Positions 15,970 to 25,494 are shown, numbered from the stretch's first letter. The stretch is DNA of 64,000 nt from Ascidiaceihabitans sp023955215 (GCA_943788345.1 CALSPX010000003.1:16021-80020), one strand, 5' to 3'. Notes: generated by a model not told the origin, from the letters alone. A program made the numbers and translations.

Positions 15970-17895
15970 ATGCGCTCCGCACTTTTTGCTTTGATCCTCA
16001 TGGTCTGCGGCGTGCCCGCCGTAACGGCACAAACGCTCCAGCCCATTTTGCAAACATATGCAGGCGAGATCGCGAAACCATCGCGCAAGTCCGTGGGTGA
16101 AACCATCGATGCGATTGCCGCCTCTGGACTTCCCCAAGTCACGGTTTTCTTGGAGCAGTGGTCCGAAAAAAACATCTGGCAGCGCAATGATGGTATCTTC
16201 TTTGTTGGGACTGCGGCAGGCGACAGTCTGACCATTACAGACGTAGATACCGAAGCGAAAACAACCGCAGCTAAATCTGATTTCAAACAGCTTAAACCCA
16301 ATGGTGGTGTGCGCCGCTTGATTGGCACAGCTTTGGTTCAATTCCAGCTTATGGATCCTGATCTGTCACGGCGAGAGACCGCAGTAGCATCAATCGCACG
16401 CCGCCCCGAAGCTGCGCAATTGGCTCCTTTGCTGGCGTCAATCGATGGCGAGGTCGATGCCAACCTAAAAGCACGAAAAACCCAGCTGGCCAACTTTCTA
16501 TCCGCTAGCTTTGCTAAAAATACCGAAGACCGCATTGCGGCGATCGACAGCCTTTCTACGGATACATCCGTTGAAGCTCGCGCTGTGCTGAACCAGATTT
16601 TAACAACAACGACAGGTGTTGCGCTTGCCGCGCCCGAAGGCAACATCGCTGCGACCCTCGACCCGATGCTGGATGCAGAACAATCTTATACAGCCTTAGT
16701 CGATGCGAACTTGGCGGCCCCCAAACAAACCGGGGGTGATATCAAGAAAGCGCTTGAAGCAAATATCGTGAATGGGCGCATCGCCGGTTTCCCACTGGGG
16801 CAAATGGATGATCCAATGGTCCGTCAGGCGGCCTATACGGCCTTGGCGGACGCGGGGCTTGTGCCTGTTTTGATCACCCAAGAGGTTCGCGATGCGGAGT
16901 TATCAAAGCATGTTTTTTACAAGGTGTACGATGAGCCAAATGTAGAGGTCACAATAGCAGCAGAAACTGCGCGTAAATCTGCGGACAACCGAGTGGCAAC
17001 TGCGCAGTTTGCAGACCTGACATTGGATGCGCTGTCACTTGCCTCGATCTTCTTTTTGGCGGCAATTGGCCTTGCGATTACGTTTGGTGTCATGGGCGTT
17101 ATCAATATGGCCCACGGTGAATTTATCATGATGGGGGCCTATACGGGCTATGTCGTTCAGTTGTTCATTCCAAACTATACCGTATCGATCTTTGTCGCGC
17201 TGCCATTGGCCTTTGCGGTCACTTTCATCGCTGGGGTGGTCATGGAGCGGCTGGTCATTCGGCGCTTATATCATAGGCCACTCGAAACATTGCTTGCGAC
17301 CTTCGGGATTTCTATCGCGCTGCAGCAACTGGCAAAGAACGTTTTTGGGACGCAGGCGCGCCCACTGACCTCACCTGATTGGCTTGCAGGGGCATGGGTC
17401 GTGAATGATATTATCCAGATTAGCTATATCCGCATCGCAATCTTCATCTTGGCGCTGCTGTTCTTGGGTCTAATTATTTACATCCTAAAACGGACCCGTC
17501 TGGGGCTTGAGGTTCGCGCTGTGACGCAAAACCCTGGCATGGCATCCTCCATGGGGATCAATCCTGACCGGATCAACATGCTGACCTTTGGCCTTGGCTC
17601 TGGCATCGCGGGGATCGCGGGGGTCGCCATCGGTCTTTACGCCAAGGTGACGTCCGAAATGGGATCTGACTACATCGTGCAAAGTTTTATGACCGTTGTG
17701 GTTGGTGGTGTTGGCAATGTCTGGGGGACGCTTGCTGGGGCTGCGATGATCGGCTTTGGCCAAAAGGGGATTGAGTGGCTCAACCCGTCCAACACGTTGG
17801 CTGCGCAGACCTATATGATCCTCTTCGTTATCCTGTTCATCCAATTCAGACCTAAGGGCATTGTCGCCCTCAAAGGTCGCGCGGCGGGAGATTGA
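15970..17895 (+). CDS. urtB: urea ABC transporter permease UrtB (long form)
   Basis: One of two inner-membrane channel subunits for urea uptake. The 641-residue protein is the long form. A signal peptide (LFALILMVCGVPAVTAQ) is followed by an exported N-terminal domain of about 320 residues with helical repeats. Then comes the LivH-type permease domain of about eight to nine membrane helices, beginning at LSLASIFFLAAIGLAITFG, with GVINMAHGEFIMMGAY and the EAA-like loop (TRLGLEVRAVTQNPGMASS). The N-terminal extension is common in proteobacterial UrtB; its function is not established. The stop overlaps the start region of urtC. Confidence 0.95.
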   Translation: MRSALFALILMVCGVPAVTAQTLQPILQTYAGEIAKPSRKSVGETIDAIAASGLPQVTVFLEQWSEKNIWQRNDGIFFVGTAAGDSLTITDVDTEAKTTAAKSDFKQLKPNGGVRRLIGTALVQFQLMDPDLSRRETAVASIARRPEAAQLAPLLASIDGEVDANLKARKTQLANFLSASFAKNTEDRIAAIDSLSTDTSVEARAVLNQILTTTTGVALAAPEGNIAATLDPMLDAEQSYTALVDANLAAPKQTGGDIKKALEANIVNGRIAGFPLGQMDDPMVRQAAYTALADAGLVPVLITQEVRDAELSKHVFYKVYDEPNVEVTIAAETARKSADNRVATAQFADLTLDALSLASIFFLAAIGLAITFGVMGVINMAHGEFIMMGAYTGYVVQLFIPNYTVSIFVALPLAFAVTFIAGVVMERLVIRRLYHRPLETLLATFGISIALQQLAKNVFGTQARPLTSPDWLAGAWVVNDIIQISYIRIAIFILALLFLGLIIYILKRTRLGLEVRAVTQNPGMASSMGINPDRINMLTFGLGSGIAGIAGVAIGLYAKVTSEMGSDYIVQSFMTVVVGGVGNVWGTLAGAAMIGFGQKGIEWLNPSNTLAAQTYMILFVILFIQFRPKGIVALKGRAAGD

Positions 17896-17897
17896 TT

Positions 17898-19073
17898 ATG
17901 GAACGCACCTTTATCGCAAAGAACCCGTCAGTCTTGTGGTTCCTCCTTGGGCTGTCGGTCTTTACCCTCCTTGTTTCGATCTTTAGCGAAGCCGCAGGCT
18001 CGGCCGTGATCTCAACATCTTTCCTCAAAACTCTGGGCAAGACGCTGTGCCTTTGCCTTGTTGCCATCGCTATGGACGTGGTCTGGGGGTATTGCGGCAT
18101 CCTTAGCCTTGGCCATTTTGCCTTCTTTGGCATCGGTGGCTACGCCATCGGCATGTGGCTGATGTATGCGCGCACCAAAGACATTGTTGTGGGATCGCTG
18201 GAAAACAACATCCTGCCTCCTACGCCTGACGAGGTAACAACCGCGATTGGTTCCCAGATTTTTGGCGTTGTGGGCAGTTCAGACTTCCCTTTGATCTGGG
18301 CATTTTCCCATTCGCTTACATTGCAACTTTTGGCAGTTGTGCTGGTGCCAGGATTATTGGCTTTGGTTTTTGGCTGGTTGGCGTTTCGCAGCCGCGTAAC
18401 AGGGGTATACCTGTCGATCTTGACCCAAGCGATGACACTCGCGCTGTCGCTCTACTTGTTCCAAAACGATACAGGACTGCGCGGCAACAATGGGCTATCC
18501 GGTTTGCAAAACATTCCGGGTCTCGAGGCCGTATCGCAAGCAACACTATCGCTTTGGTTCTTCTGGGCCTCCGCTTTTGCACTAGGCTTGGGCTATGTCT
18601 TCTTTGCTTGGATGTTGGCGGGTAAATTCGGCTCTGTCATTCGTGCAATTCGCGACAACGAAACGCGGGTGCGGTTCTTGGGCTATCATGTCGAGACCTA
18701 CAAATTGTTCATCTTCACAACCACAGCTATGATCGCAGGGATCGCTGGCGCGCTTTACTATCCTCAAGCAGGCATTATCAATCCCGCAGAAATTGCCCCG
18801 ATTGCATCAATCTATCTGGCGGTCTGGGTGGCAATTGGCGGGCGCGGGCGTCTTTACGGTGCGGTGATTGGTGCCGTGGTTGTGTCGCTTATGTCGTCTT
18901 GGTTCACTGGCGGCAGCGCACCTGACATCAATCTTGGAATTTACATCGTTAAATGGACTGACTGGTGGCTGGTCCTTCTTGGACTGACCTTTGTGGCGGT
19001 CACACTGTTCTTTCCCAAGGGGATTGGTGGCTTGTTTGATCTGATATCTAGCCGTCAGGAGAAACAACAATGA
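17898..19073 (+). CDS. urtC: urea ABC transporter permease UrtC
   Basis: The second membrane subunit of the urea transporter, about 391 residues, LivM type. The start is ATG 17898 (GGGAG 10 nt upstream), 2 bp after the urtB stop; an in-frame TTG at 17892 is less likely. About nine hydrophobic helices are visible, with the signature WGYCGILSLGHFAFFGIGGY near residue 60 and the cytoplasmic coupling loop FGSVIRAIRDNETRVRFLGY. The C-terminus overlaps urtD by ATGA. The length is typical and the gene looks intact. Confidence 0.95.
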   Translation: MERTFIAKNPSVLWFLLGLSVFTLLVSIFSEAAGSAVISTSFLKTLGKTLCLCLVAIAMDVVWGYCGILSLGHFAFFGIGGYAIGMWLMYARTKDIVVGSLENNILPPTPDEVTTAIGSQIFGVVGSSDFPLIWAFSHSLTLQLLAVVLVPGLLALVFGWLAFRSRVTGVYLSILTQAMTLALSLYLFQNDTGLRGNNGLSGLQNIPGLEAVSQATLSLWFFWASAFALGLGYVFFAWMLAGKFGSVIRAIRDNETRVRFLGYHVETYKLFIFTTTAMIAGIAGALYYPQAGIINPAEIAPIASIYLAVWVAIGGRGRLYGAVIGAVVVSLMSSWFTGGSAPDINLGIYIVKWTDWWLVLLGLTFVAVTLFFPKGIGGLFDLISSRQEKQQ

Positions 19074-19810
19074 GCACACTTTTAGAAGTCTCAGGTGTCA
19101 GCGTTAGTTTTGATGGGTTCAAAGCGATCAACAATTTATCCATCCAGATTGGAGAGGCGGAACTGCGCGCCATCATCGGCCCCAACGGTGCGGGGAAAAC
19201 CACCTTCATGGACATCGTCACGGGCAAAACCAAACCGGATGAGGGCTATGTGATCTGGGGTGAAAAATCGGTTTCGCTCTTGGATATGAACGAAAGCCAA
19301 ATTGCTCAAGCGGGGATTGGGCGCAAGTTCCAAAAGCCGACTGTGTTTGAGGAACAGACTGTGCGTGAAAACATCACCATGGCGCTGAAAAATCCGCGCA
19401 GCCCGCTTGATTTACTGCTCAACCGCGCCGCTGCGGACACTGAGGAACGCGTGCGCGCTGTCAGCGATGACATCGGATTGACGGATGCGCTGGACCAACT
19501 GTCGGGTGCATTGAGCCACGGCCAGAAACAGTGGCTTGAGATCGGAATGCTGTTGGCCCAAGACCCACGCCTATTGCTGGTGGATGAACCCGCCGCAGGG
19601 ATGTCTGCGACCGAACGCGAGCAGACCACTGATATCCTTGTCCGTGCTGCGAAAACCCGCGCGGTTGTCGTTGTGGAGCATGACATGGAGTTCGTGCGCC
19701 GCCTCAACTGTAAGGTTACCGTATTGCACCAAGGGTCTGTTTTAGCAGAGGGATCACTGGATCACGTTACGAAAAATCAAGACGTCATTGACGTGTATCT
19801 GGGGCGATAA
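19070..19810 (+). CDS. urtD: urea ABC transporter ATP-binding protein UrtD
   Basis: This 246-residue ATPase of the LivG type powers urea import with UrtE. Motifs are Walker A IGPNGAGKTT, Q-loop region GIGRKFQKPTVFEEQTVRENI (UrtD-like), the signature segment LSHGQKQWLEIGMLLA in place of the canonical LSGGQ, Walker B LLLVDEPAAGM and the H-switch VVVEHDME. The LSHGQ form is normal for UrtD. ATG 19070 overlaps the urtC stop by 4 bp, implying coupled translation. Confidence 0.96.
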   Translation: MSTLLEVSGVSVSFDGFKAINNLSIQIGEAELRAIIGPNGAGKTTFMDIVTGKTKPDEGYVIWGEKSVSLLDMNESQIAQAGIGRKFQKPTVFEEQTVRENITMALKNPRSPLDLLLNRAAADTEERVRAVSDDIGLTDALDQLSGALSHGQKQWLEIGMLLAQDPRLLLVDEPAAGMSATEREQTTDILVRAAKTRAVVVVEHDMEFVRRLNCKVTVLHQGSVLAEGSLDHVTKNQDVIDVYLGR

Positions 19811-19813
19811 ATC

Positions 19814-20509
19814 ATGTTGGATATCCAAAACCTAACCCTGAAATATGGGCAAAGCCAAATCCTGAACGATATGTCCCTCACGGCCAAAGCGGGTGAGGTC
19901 ACTGCCGTAATGGGCACCAATGGGGTTGGCAAAACGAGCCTGCTCAAGGCGATTTCGGGGCGGCATCCTTACGCGGGTGGAACCATCACTTTAGATGGAC
20001 AGGTTATCAATCACCTCAGCCCTTTTGACGCCGCAAAGGCAGGGATCGCCTATGTGCCCCAAGGGCGCGAAGTCTTCCCTTTGATGACGGTGGTTGAAAA
20101 CCTCGAGAGTGGTTTTGCCTGTCTGGATAAGTCAGATCACAAAGTCCCAGATCACATCTATGATCTGTTTCCGGTCCTGCATGATATGGCTGGGCGGCGT
20201 GGTGGCGATCTTTCTGGTGGGCAACAACAACAACTTGCGATTGCCCGTGCTTTGATCACGCGCCCCAAGGTGCTGTTGCTGGATGAGCCAACGGAAGGGA
20301 TTCAGCCCAACATCATCCAACAAATCGGTCGCGTTATTCGCATTCTGTGTGATCAAGGCGACATGGCGATTGTACTGGTCGAACAGTTCTTTGATTTCGC
20401 CTATGAGCTGGGTGACGAATTTACCGTGATGAAACGCGGCACGGTATCCTTTAATAAACGCGCCGACGGTTTGGACCGTCAGACGCTTTATGATGCTGTG
20501 ATGGTTTAA
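19814..20509 (+). CDS. urtE: urea ABC transporter ATP-binding protein UrtE
   Basis: The second ATPase of the transporter (231 residues, LivF type). It has Walker A MGTNGVGKTSLLK, the Q-loop region IAYVPQGREVFPLMTV, signature LSGGQQQQLAIARAL, Walker B VLLLDEPTEGIQP, and the H-region altered to VLVEQFFD, as is usual in UrtE/LivF proteins. It starts 3 bp after the urtD stop and closes the operon. Its stop overlaps that of ureG, which is transcribed from the other side, so the urea uptake and urease operons meet tail to tail without a terminator between them. Confidence 0.96.
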   Translation: MLDIQNLTLKYGQSQILNDMSLTAKAGEVTAVMGTNGVGKTSLLKAISGRHPYAGGTITLDGQVINHLSPFDAAKAGIAYVPQGREVFPLMTVVENLESGFACLDKSDHKVPDHIYDLFPVLHDMAGRRGGDLSGGQQQQLAIARALITRPKVLLLDEPTEGIQPNIIQQIGRVIRILCDQGDMAIVLVEQFFDFAYELGDEFTVMKRGTVSFNKRADGLDRQTLYDAVMV

Positions 20510-21132
20510 GCGGCCGGGGCGCTAAACCCGCCGATACCGGCCAAAAGGCTGATCACTTTGTCTGCGCCAACGCCGTTACGCAGGCTGGTGAAAACAAAGG
20601 GTTTGTCCCCACGCATCCGTGTGGCATCACGTTCCATCACCTCAAGTGAGGCCCCAACGTGGGGCGCAAGATCCGTTTTGTTGATGACCAGGACATCTGA
20701 CTTGGTGATTGCAGGTCCACCTTTGCGTGGGATTTCTTCGCCCGCTGCAACATCGATCACATAGACCGTCACATCTGCCAATTCAGGGCTGAAGGTGGCA
20801 GACAGGTTGTCCCCACCACTCTCGATCAGAACGATCTCAACATCGGGATGGCGCCCGCGCATTTCGGCGATTGCGGCCAGATTGATCGAGGCATCCTCAC
20901 GAATGGCTGTATGCGGGCAGCCCCCTGTTTCCACACCAATCACGCGGTCTTGGGGCAGGATTTGCATCCGCATCAAGGCTTCGGCGTCTTCTTGTGTGTA
21001 GATGTCATTTGTAATGACACCAATGGATGTCTGGGGGTGAAGTATCTTGGCCAGTGCGGCTGTCAAAGTTGTTTTCCCTGCTCCAACAGGGCCACCGATA
21101 CCGATGCGAAGGGGTCCGTTTTTCGACGCCAT
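20506..21132 (-). CDS. ureG: urease accessory GTPase UreG
   Basis: The SIMIBI-class GTPase that drives nickel insertion into urease with UreD, UreF and UreE. It has 208 residues from ATG 21132 (MASKNGPLRIGIGG); a 25-codon upstream extension lacks UreG similarity. Motifs are P-loop GGPVGAGKTTL, VITNDIYTQEDA, the Cys-Pro-His nickel motif in GVETGGCPHTAIRED, Walker B-like IVLIESGGDNL, and base-recognition VINKTDLAP. It is last in ureDABCEFG, 11 bp after ureF. Confidence 0.97.
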   Translation of the reverse strand: MASKNGPLRIGIGGPVGAGKTTLTAALAKILHPQTSIGVITNDIYTQEDAEALMRMQILPQDRVIGVETGGCPHTAIREDASINLAAIAEMRGRHPDVEIVLIESGGDNLSATFSPELADVTVYVIDVAAGEEIPRKGGPAITKSDVLVINKTDLAPHVGASLEVMERDATRMRGDKPFVFTSLRNGVGADKVISLLAGIGGFSAPAA

Positions 21133-21143
21133 GAGCGATCTCC

Positions 21144-21785
21144 TTATGTGCGAAAGACGCGTGAATATTGGGTTTCGTGGCGCATGGATGTGATGTCGGA
21201 CAGCCATGCACTGTTATGTAGGTCGTCTAATGTTGCGCCCTGCAGCTGCTTGGCAATTTCAGTGCAAAATGGCTTCAACGCGATTTGTGTTTTCTGCCCA
21301 TCCACTTGGCCCAACGGGACCAAGCGCATTGCGGCGGCCGTTAGGTTTGAAATGAAGGACTGCAGGTACATCGCGGTGGTCAGTTCAGGATCAAGGGTAA
21401 GGACGGCAGCCGCGCGACCAACAGCCACTGGATAGCAAAGGCGGCCCAGATCGATGCCCCAAACCGTCTCAACAGTTTCACAGAAGGCAGCGCCTTGCAG
21501 ATCCGTTTCCTTCAAGCGTTCTGCGGATGCAGCAAATGCCCTTGCATGGGCGTCGATGGGCGCAACGGCGTCGTCAGCCGCATCAAAGGCTGCATTCAAC
21601 AAAACGGCGTCCGAACGCGCGCCACCATGTTCCAACAAATCCACCAACCAAGACTGCAGGGTAGGGGCCGACACAATCCGCCCCTCGGCAATAGCGGTCT
21701 CAAGCCCATGCGAGTAGGCGAATGCCCCCACAGGAAAGCTGGGCGATAACAGCTGCGATAGGGTTAATACGTCAGCGGTCATGGT
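21144..21785 (-). CDS. ureF: urease accessory protein UreF
   Basis: UreF is the all-helical factor that bridges UreD and UreG and acts in GTPase-dependent urease activation. About 213 residues if started at MTADVLTLSQLLSPSFPVG (ATG 21785); starts at 21791 or 21833 are possible, all overlapping the 3' end of ureE. Family motifs are SPSFPVGAFAYSHGLE, GGARSDAVLLNAAF, YPVAVGRAA, and NLTAAAMRLVPLGQVDGQ. The length is normal. Confidence 0.94.
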   Translation of the reverse strand, partial: TMTADVLTLSQLLSPSFPVGAFAYSHGLETAIAEGRIVSAPTLQSWLVDLLEHGGARSDAVLLNAAFDAADDAVAPIDAHARAFAASAERLKETDLQGAAFCETVETVWGIDLGRLCYPVAVGRAAAVLTLDPELTTAMYLQSFISNLTAAAMRLVPLGQVDGQKTQIALKPFCTEIAKQLQGATLDDLHNSAWLSDITSMRHETQYSRVFRT

Positions 21786-22245
21786 CATGCGCAGTGGCAC
21801 CGTGTTCATGCGAATGGGTGCGTCCATGGCCATAGGCGCCGCCCTCTGGCGTAAAGGGAGCCTCTATTAATGTCACGGTAGCCCCCAAATGCTCAAGCAT
21901 ATGACCAATGACCGCATCGTTTTGGATTAGCAGGCGATCGCTCTCGATCTGGCAAGGGGTATGACGATTGCCGATATGCCACGCCAGTTGAACCAGATCA
22001 CCGGTGATTTCCAGCAATGGCTCGGGTGCAGCGACAACTTCAATCACTTCACCGTCGGCCACTGCAAATGCGTCGCCGTGATCCAAAGATGTCGTATGTG
22101 CCAGATCCACCAAAAGGCTCGCGCCCTTGACGGTTTTTAAAACCTTGCGGCGCAAAAATCTGTCCTCATAAGAGAGAAAACAGCTGTCAGACGCATTTGA
22201 CCAAGCGCCAGTTTTTAGGATGGTTTGAGAAATGTAATCAGTCAT
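21772..22245 (-). CDS. ureE: urease accessory nickel-binding protein UreE
   Basis: A nickel metallochaperone of 157 residues. It has the N-terminal peptide-binding-like domain, the C-terminal metal-binding domain with the conserved His of HIGNRHTP, and a His-rich tail (YGHGRTHSHEHG, then HDHD) that stores Ni2+. The start codon shares one base with the ureC stop (TGATG), so the two are coupled. It overlaps the N-terminus of ureF. Confidence 0.94.
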   Translation of the reverse strand: MTDYISQTILKTGAWSNASDSCFLSYEDRFLRRKVLKTVKGASLLVDLAHTTSLDHGDAFAVADGEVIEVVAAPEPLLEITGDLVQLAWHIGNRHTPCQIESDRLLIQNDAVIGHMLEHLGATVTLIEAPFTPEGGAYGHGRTHSHEHGATAHDHDR

Positions 22246-23984
22246 CAGAATAAGAAATACCTTTGGGCCATTGGAAGTTCCGTGGCGGGTTCACAGGTTA
22301 GAAGTTCACCGTCAGCGCGCACCTCGTAGGTCTCTGGGTTGACCTCCATATGTGGCGTGGCGGTGTTGTGGATCAGATGGGATTTGCCAATGTTGCGGGT
22401 GTTTTCCACAGCAACGGTTTGCTTGGACAGACCCAACTTGTCACCAATCCCATCCGCTTGGGCTGCGGCGGATACAAAACAGACGGCTGAATGCTCAACT
22501 GACTTGCCATAGGCCCCAAACATTGGGCGTGAATAGACTGGCTGCGGGGTAGGGATGGAGGCATTGGGATCGCCCATCTGCGCACAAACGATTGTGCCCG
22601 CCATCAGAACCATCTCAGGTTTTACGCCAAAAAATGCAGGATTCCATAGTACCAGATCGGCACGTTTGCCCTCAGTGATACTGCCAATTTCGCCACTGAT
22701 CCCATGAGCAATCGCAGGGTTGATCGTGTATTTTGCAATATACCGACGCACACGGAAGTTATCGTTCTCGCCTGTTTCTTCAGGCAGCCGACCGCGTTGC
22801 TTTTTCATTTTGTCTGCGGTTTGCCATGTGCGGATCAACACTTCGCCGACACGGCCCATGGCCTGACTGTCAGACGCGATGATCGAAAAAGCACCCATGT
22901 CGTGTAGGATATCTTCGGCTGCAATGGTTTCGCGGCGAATGCGGCTTTCTGCGAACGCAACATCCTCTGGGATGGATTTGTCGAGGTGGTGACAAACCAT
23001 CAACATGTCCAAATGCTCTTCGAGGGTGTTCACAGTATAGGGCCGTGTTGGGTTGGTGGAGGATGGCAAAACATGCTCTTCGCCGCAAATCTTGATAATG
23101 TCGGGGGCGTGTCCACCACCCGCACCCTCGGTATGGAAGGCGTGAATGGTACGGCCCTTCAACGCGGCCACTGTGGTTTCAACGAAACCTGATTCATTGA
23201 GTGTGTCGGTGTGGATCATCACCTGCACATCCATGTCATCGGCCACAGACAGGCAGCAATCAATCGCCGCTGGGGTCGTGCCCCAATCCTCGTGAAGCTT
23301 TAGCGCACAGGCACCGCCCTTGACCATTTCAACCAATGCATCTGGTTGGCTCGCGTTGCCCTTGCCCGCAAAGGCAAGGTTCATAGGAAAAGCATCCGCC
23401 GCCTGCAACATGCGCCCAATGTGCCACGGGCCCGGTGTGCAGGTTGTTGCTAGTGTGCCATGCGCTGGACCTGTGCCCCCGCCCAACATTGTTGTTAGGC
23501 CAGAGTGTAAGGCATCCTCAATCTGCTGTGGGCAGATGAAGTGGATGTGGCTGTCAAAACCGCCTGCTGTCAGGATGCGTCCCTCGCCAGCAATGACTTC
23601 GGTGCCCGGACCTACGATGATATCTACACCGGGTTGCGTGTCAGGGTTCCCAGCCTTGCCGATCTTGTGAATGCGCCCATCGCGCAAACCAACATCCGCT
23701 TTGTAGATGCCAGAGTGATCAATGATCAAAGCGTTGGTAATAACGGTGTCTACAGCACCTGCAGCGCGGGTGGCTTGGGATTGGCCCATGCCGTCACGAA
23801 TGACTTTACCACCGCCGAATTTCACTTCCTCACCATAGGTCATGCCATTGCCGCCATTGGTGCGTTCTGCGGTCAGGTCGCGTTCGACCTCGATAATAAG
23901 ATCAGTGTCGGCAAGGCGTACTTTGTCACCCACAGTTGGGCCAAACATGGCAGCGTAATCGGCGCGATTAATAGATGTGGCCAT
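22245..23984 (-). CDS. ureC: urease subunit alpha (catalytic)
   Basis: The catalytic subunit hydrolyses urea to ammonia and carbamate at a dinuclear nickel site. The 579-residue protein (usual is about 570) has the metal His pair His146/His148 in GGFDSHIHFICPQ, the carbamylated Lys229 in ALKLHEDWG, the HTDTLNESGF and AFHTEGAGGGHAPD ligand regions, and the mobile-flap motif MVCHHLDKSIPEDVAFAESR with the catalytic Cys-His. All essential residues are present. It overlaps ureB by one base at its start. It acts in the cytoplasm as an (alpha beta gamma)3 complex. Confidence 0.98.
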   Translation of the reverse strand: MATSINRADYAAMFGPTVGDKVRLADTDLIIEVERDLTAERTNGGNGMTYGEEVKFGGGKVIRDGMGQSQATRAAGAVDTVITNALIIDHSGIYKADVGLRDGRIHKIGKAGNPDTQPGVDIIVGPGTEVIAGEGRILTAGGFDSHIHFICPQQIEDALHSGLTTMLGGGTGPAHGTLATTCTPGPWHIGRMLQAADAFPMNLAFAGKGNASQPDALVEMVKGGACALKLHEDWGTTPAAIDCCLSVADDMDVQVMIHTDTLNESGFVETTVAALKGRTIHAFHTEGAGGGHAPDIIKICGEEHVLPSSTNPTRPYTVNTLEEHLDMLMVCHHLDKSIPEDVAFAESRIRRETIAAEDILHDMGAFSIIASDSQAMGRVGEVLIRTWQTADKMKKQRGRLPEETGENDNFRVRRYIAKYTINPAIAHGISGEIGSITEGKRADLVLWNPAFFGVKPEMVLMAGTIVCAQMGDPNASIPTPQPVYSRPMFGAYGKSVEHSAVCFVSAAAQADGIGDKLGLSKQTVAVENTRNIGKSHLIHNTATPHMEVNPETYEVRADGELLTCEPATELPMAQRYFLF

Positions 23985-24289
23985 TATAGATCTCCCATAA
24001 CTTGATTGTTGAAACCAAAGACACGGCGCGCGCCCGACATCTCTATCAAATTGACCTCGCGCCGTTGGCCCGGTTCAAATCGGACTGCGGTGCCGGGTGC
24101 TATATCAAGGCGACGGCCATAGGCGGCTGTGCGGTCAAAATCTAACGCGGCATTACTTTCGGCAAAATGGTAGTGACTGCCAACCTGCACAGGGCGGTCG
24201 CCCGTATTGGCCACCATGATGGTGATCGCCTCGCGGTCTGCATTTAGGATCAGGTCGCCATCGGCTGGAAAAATCTCTCCGGGGATCAT
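23984..24289 (-). CDS. ureB: urease subunit beta
   Basis: Structural subunit of 101 residues, close to the usual length. It starts MIPGEIFPADGDLILN and contains NTGDRPVQVGSHYHFAESN and YGRRLDIAPGTAVRFEPG, the highly conserved beta-subunit motifs. It overlaps ureC by one base and lies 9 bp after ureA, so the subunits are encoded separately (bacterial three-gene type, not the fused type). Confidence 0.97.
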   Translation of the reverse strand: MIPGEIFPADGDLILNADREAITIMVANTGDRPVQVGSHYHFAESNAALDFDRTAAYGRRLDIAPGTAVRFEPGQRREVNLIEMSGARRVFGFNNQVMGDL

Positions 24290-24298
24290 AGCGTGCTC

Positions 24299-24601
24299 CT
24301 ATCGAATGGGGTTGTGAACGGTGACCAGTTTGGTCCCATCAGGAAAAGTGGCCTCGACTTGAACGTCGTGGATCATTTCTGGGATGCCCTCCATGCATTG
24401 ATCGCGAGTGATCACATGGGCACCGGCCTCCATCATATCTGCGACAGAGCGCCCGTCACGGGCACCCTCAACAACAGCGTCAGCAATCAATGCAATGGCT
24501 TCGGGGTAATTCAGCTTCACGCCACGGGCGAGCCGCTTGCGGGCCACTTCGGCAGCCATTGCCACCAGAAGTTTGTCTTTTTCACGTGGGGTCAATTGCA
24601 T
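24299..24601 (-). CDS. ureA: urease subunit gamma
   Basis: Structural subunit of 100 residues (canonical length) beginning MQLTPREKDKLLVAMAAEVA, with KLNYPEAIALIADAVVEGAR and VEATFPDGTKLVTVHNPI. ATG 24601 is chosen over ATG 24607 because the GGAGG inside the ureD 3' end is then 8 nt away rather than 2-3 nt and the length matches the family. It starts 2 bp after the ureD stop. Confidence 0.97.
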   Translation of the reverse strand: MQLTPREKDKLLVAMAAEVARKRLARGVKLNYPEAIALIADAVVEGARDGRSVADMMEAGAHVITRDQCMEGIPEMIHDVQVEATFPDGTKLVTVHNPIR

Positions 24602-24603
24602 GG

Positions 24604-25494
24604 TCATAGCCTCCAGTTTTTGGGAACTGCGTTGTGGGTGAGATGTGTCAAGATCGGGAGCAATGCAGTGCGCAGCGCAAAACTGTCAGAGCAAAGCAGA
24701 CGAATTACTAGGATGTTGTCGGCCAGCAGGCTTGCTCCACCAGAGGACGGGAGCAGGGCGCGCACGCCATCAAGCAACGCTTTGGCCGTTGGGTCGACAA
24801 GAACAATACTGGCCATGGCACGTGCGCCATTTGCCACCGCAGGCCGCTTTAAGGTCGCTGCGATGTCGCCGTTCAGTTTAATGCGATCAACATAAACGGG
24901 TTTTCCGTCGCAAGTTATGCAGACGCTGTCGTCCAGCGAACAAGATTGTAGGCTCTCTCCAGAGGCCTCTCTGCCGAAGACGAGTGGCTCGACCATTAAG
25001 AATTTTGCGCCCTGTGCGACATCGACTTCTAAACGCCGGCGCAGGCGAGACCCTTCAAACAGTATCGTTTCCTGAGGCAGCCAATAAAGTTGCGCATTTG
25101 GCTTTACTTCGAGCCGCGTTTGCATCGACCCCGCTGTGGCATTGGGCGCGCGATAAATACGTTCAGCGGCTTGGGTCGTGACACTGACTTTGGCGTGGTC
25201 GTAGGCCGTAACCTTGGTCGCGAATTTGTCGCCACCTGTGATGCCACCAGCAGTGTTGATGATGACGGCCTCAATGGTGCCCTTTATCGGACGTGGAAAA
25301 ATCGCACGGTAGGACCCTTGTTGGCGTAGGTCTTTCAAACGCGACTGATCGCCAGCCGCAGACACCGCGCTTATGTTCAGTGTCCCGCGGGCACGCTGAA
25401 AGATGACATCGCTGCCTATAGAATGATGTGCCGTCATTAGGTCCTCAACGCGCGTAGGTCTGTAAACCGTGGTGGGGATTTTAAGAGTGGGCAA
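24604..25494 (-). CDS. ureD: urease accessory protein UreD
   Basis: UreD binds apo-urease and carries nickel from UreG through an internal tunnel. About 296 residues; the first about 20 (before MTAHHSIG) are weakly conserved, so a start at ATG 25437 is also possible. Motifs are RLKDLRQQGSYRAIFPRP, AVIINTAGGITGGDKF, TQAAERIYRA, and WLPQETILFEGSRLRRRLEV. It opens the ureDABCEFG operon; the promoter should lie in the 206-bp AT-rich gap to 25700, in which I could not define boxes. Confidence 0.94.
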   Translation of the reverse strand: MPTLKIPTTVYRPTRVEDLMTAHHSIGSDVIFQRARGTLNISAVSAAGDQSRLKDLRQQGSYRAIFPRPIKGTIEAVIINTAGGITGGDKFATKVTAYDHAKVSVTTQAAERIYRAPNATAGSMQTRLEVKPNAQLYWLPQETILFEGSRLRRRLEVDVAQGAKFLMVEPLVFGREASGESLQSCSLDDSVCITCDGKPVYVDRIKLNGDIAATLKRPAVANGARAMASIVLVDPTAKALLDGVRALLPSSGGASLLADNILVIRLLCSDSFALRTALLPILTHLTHNAVPKNWRL

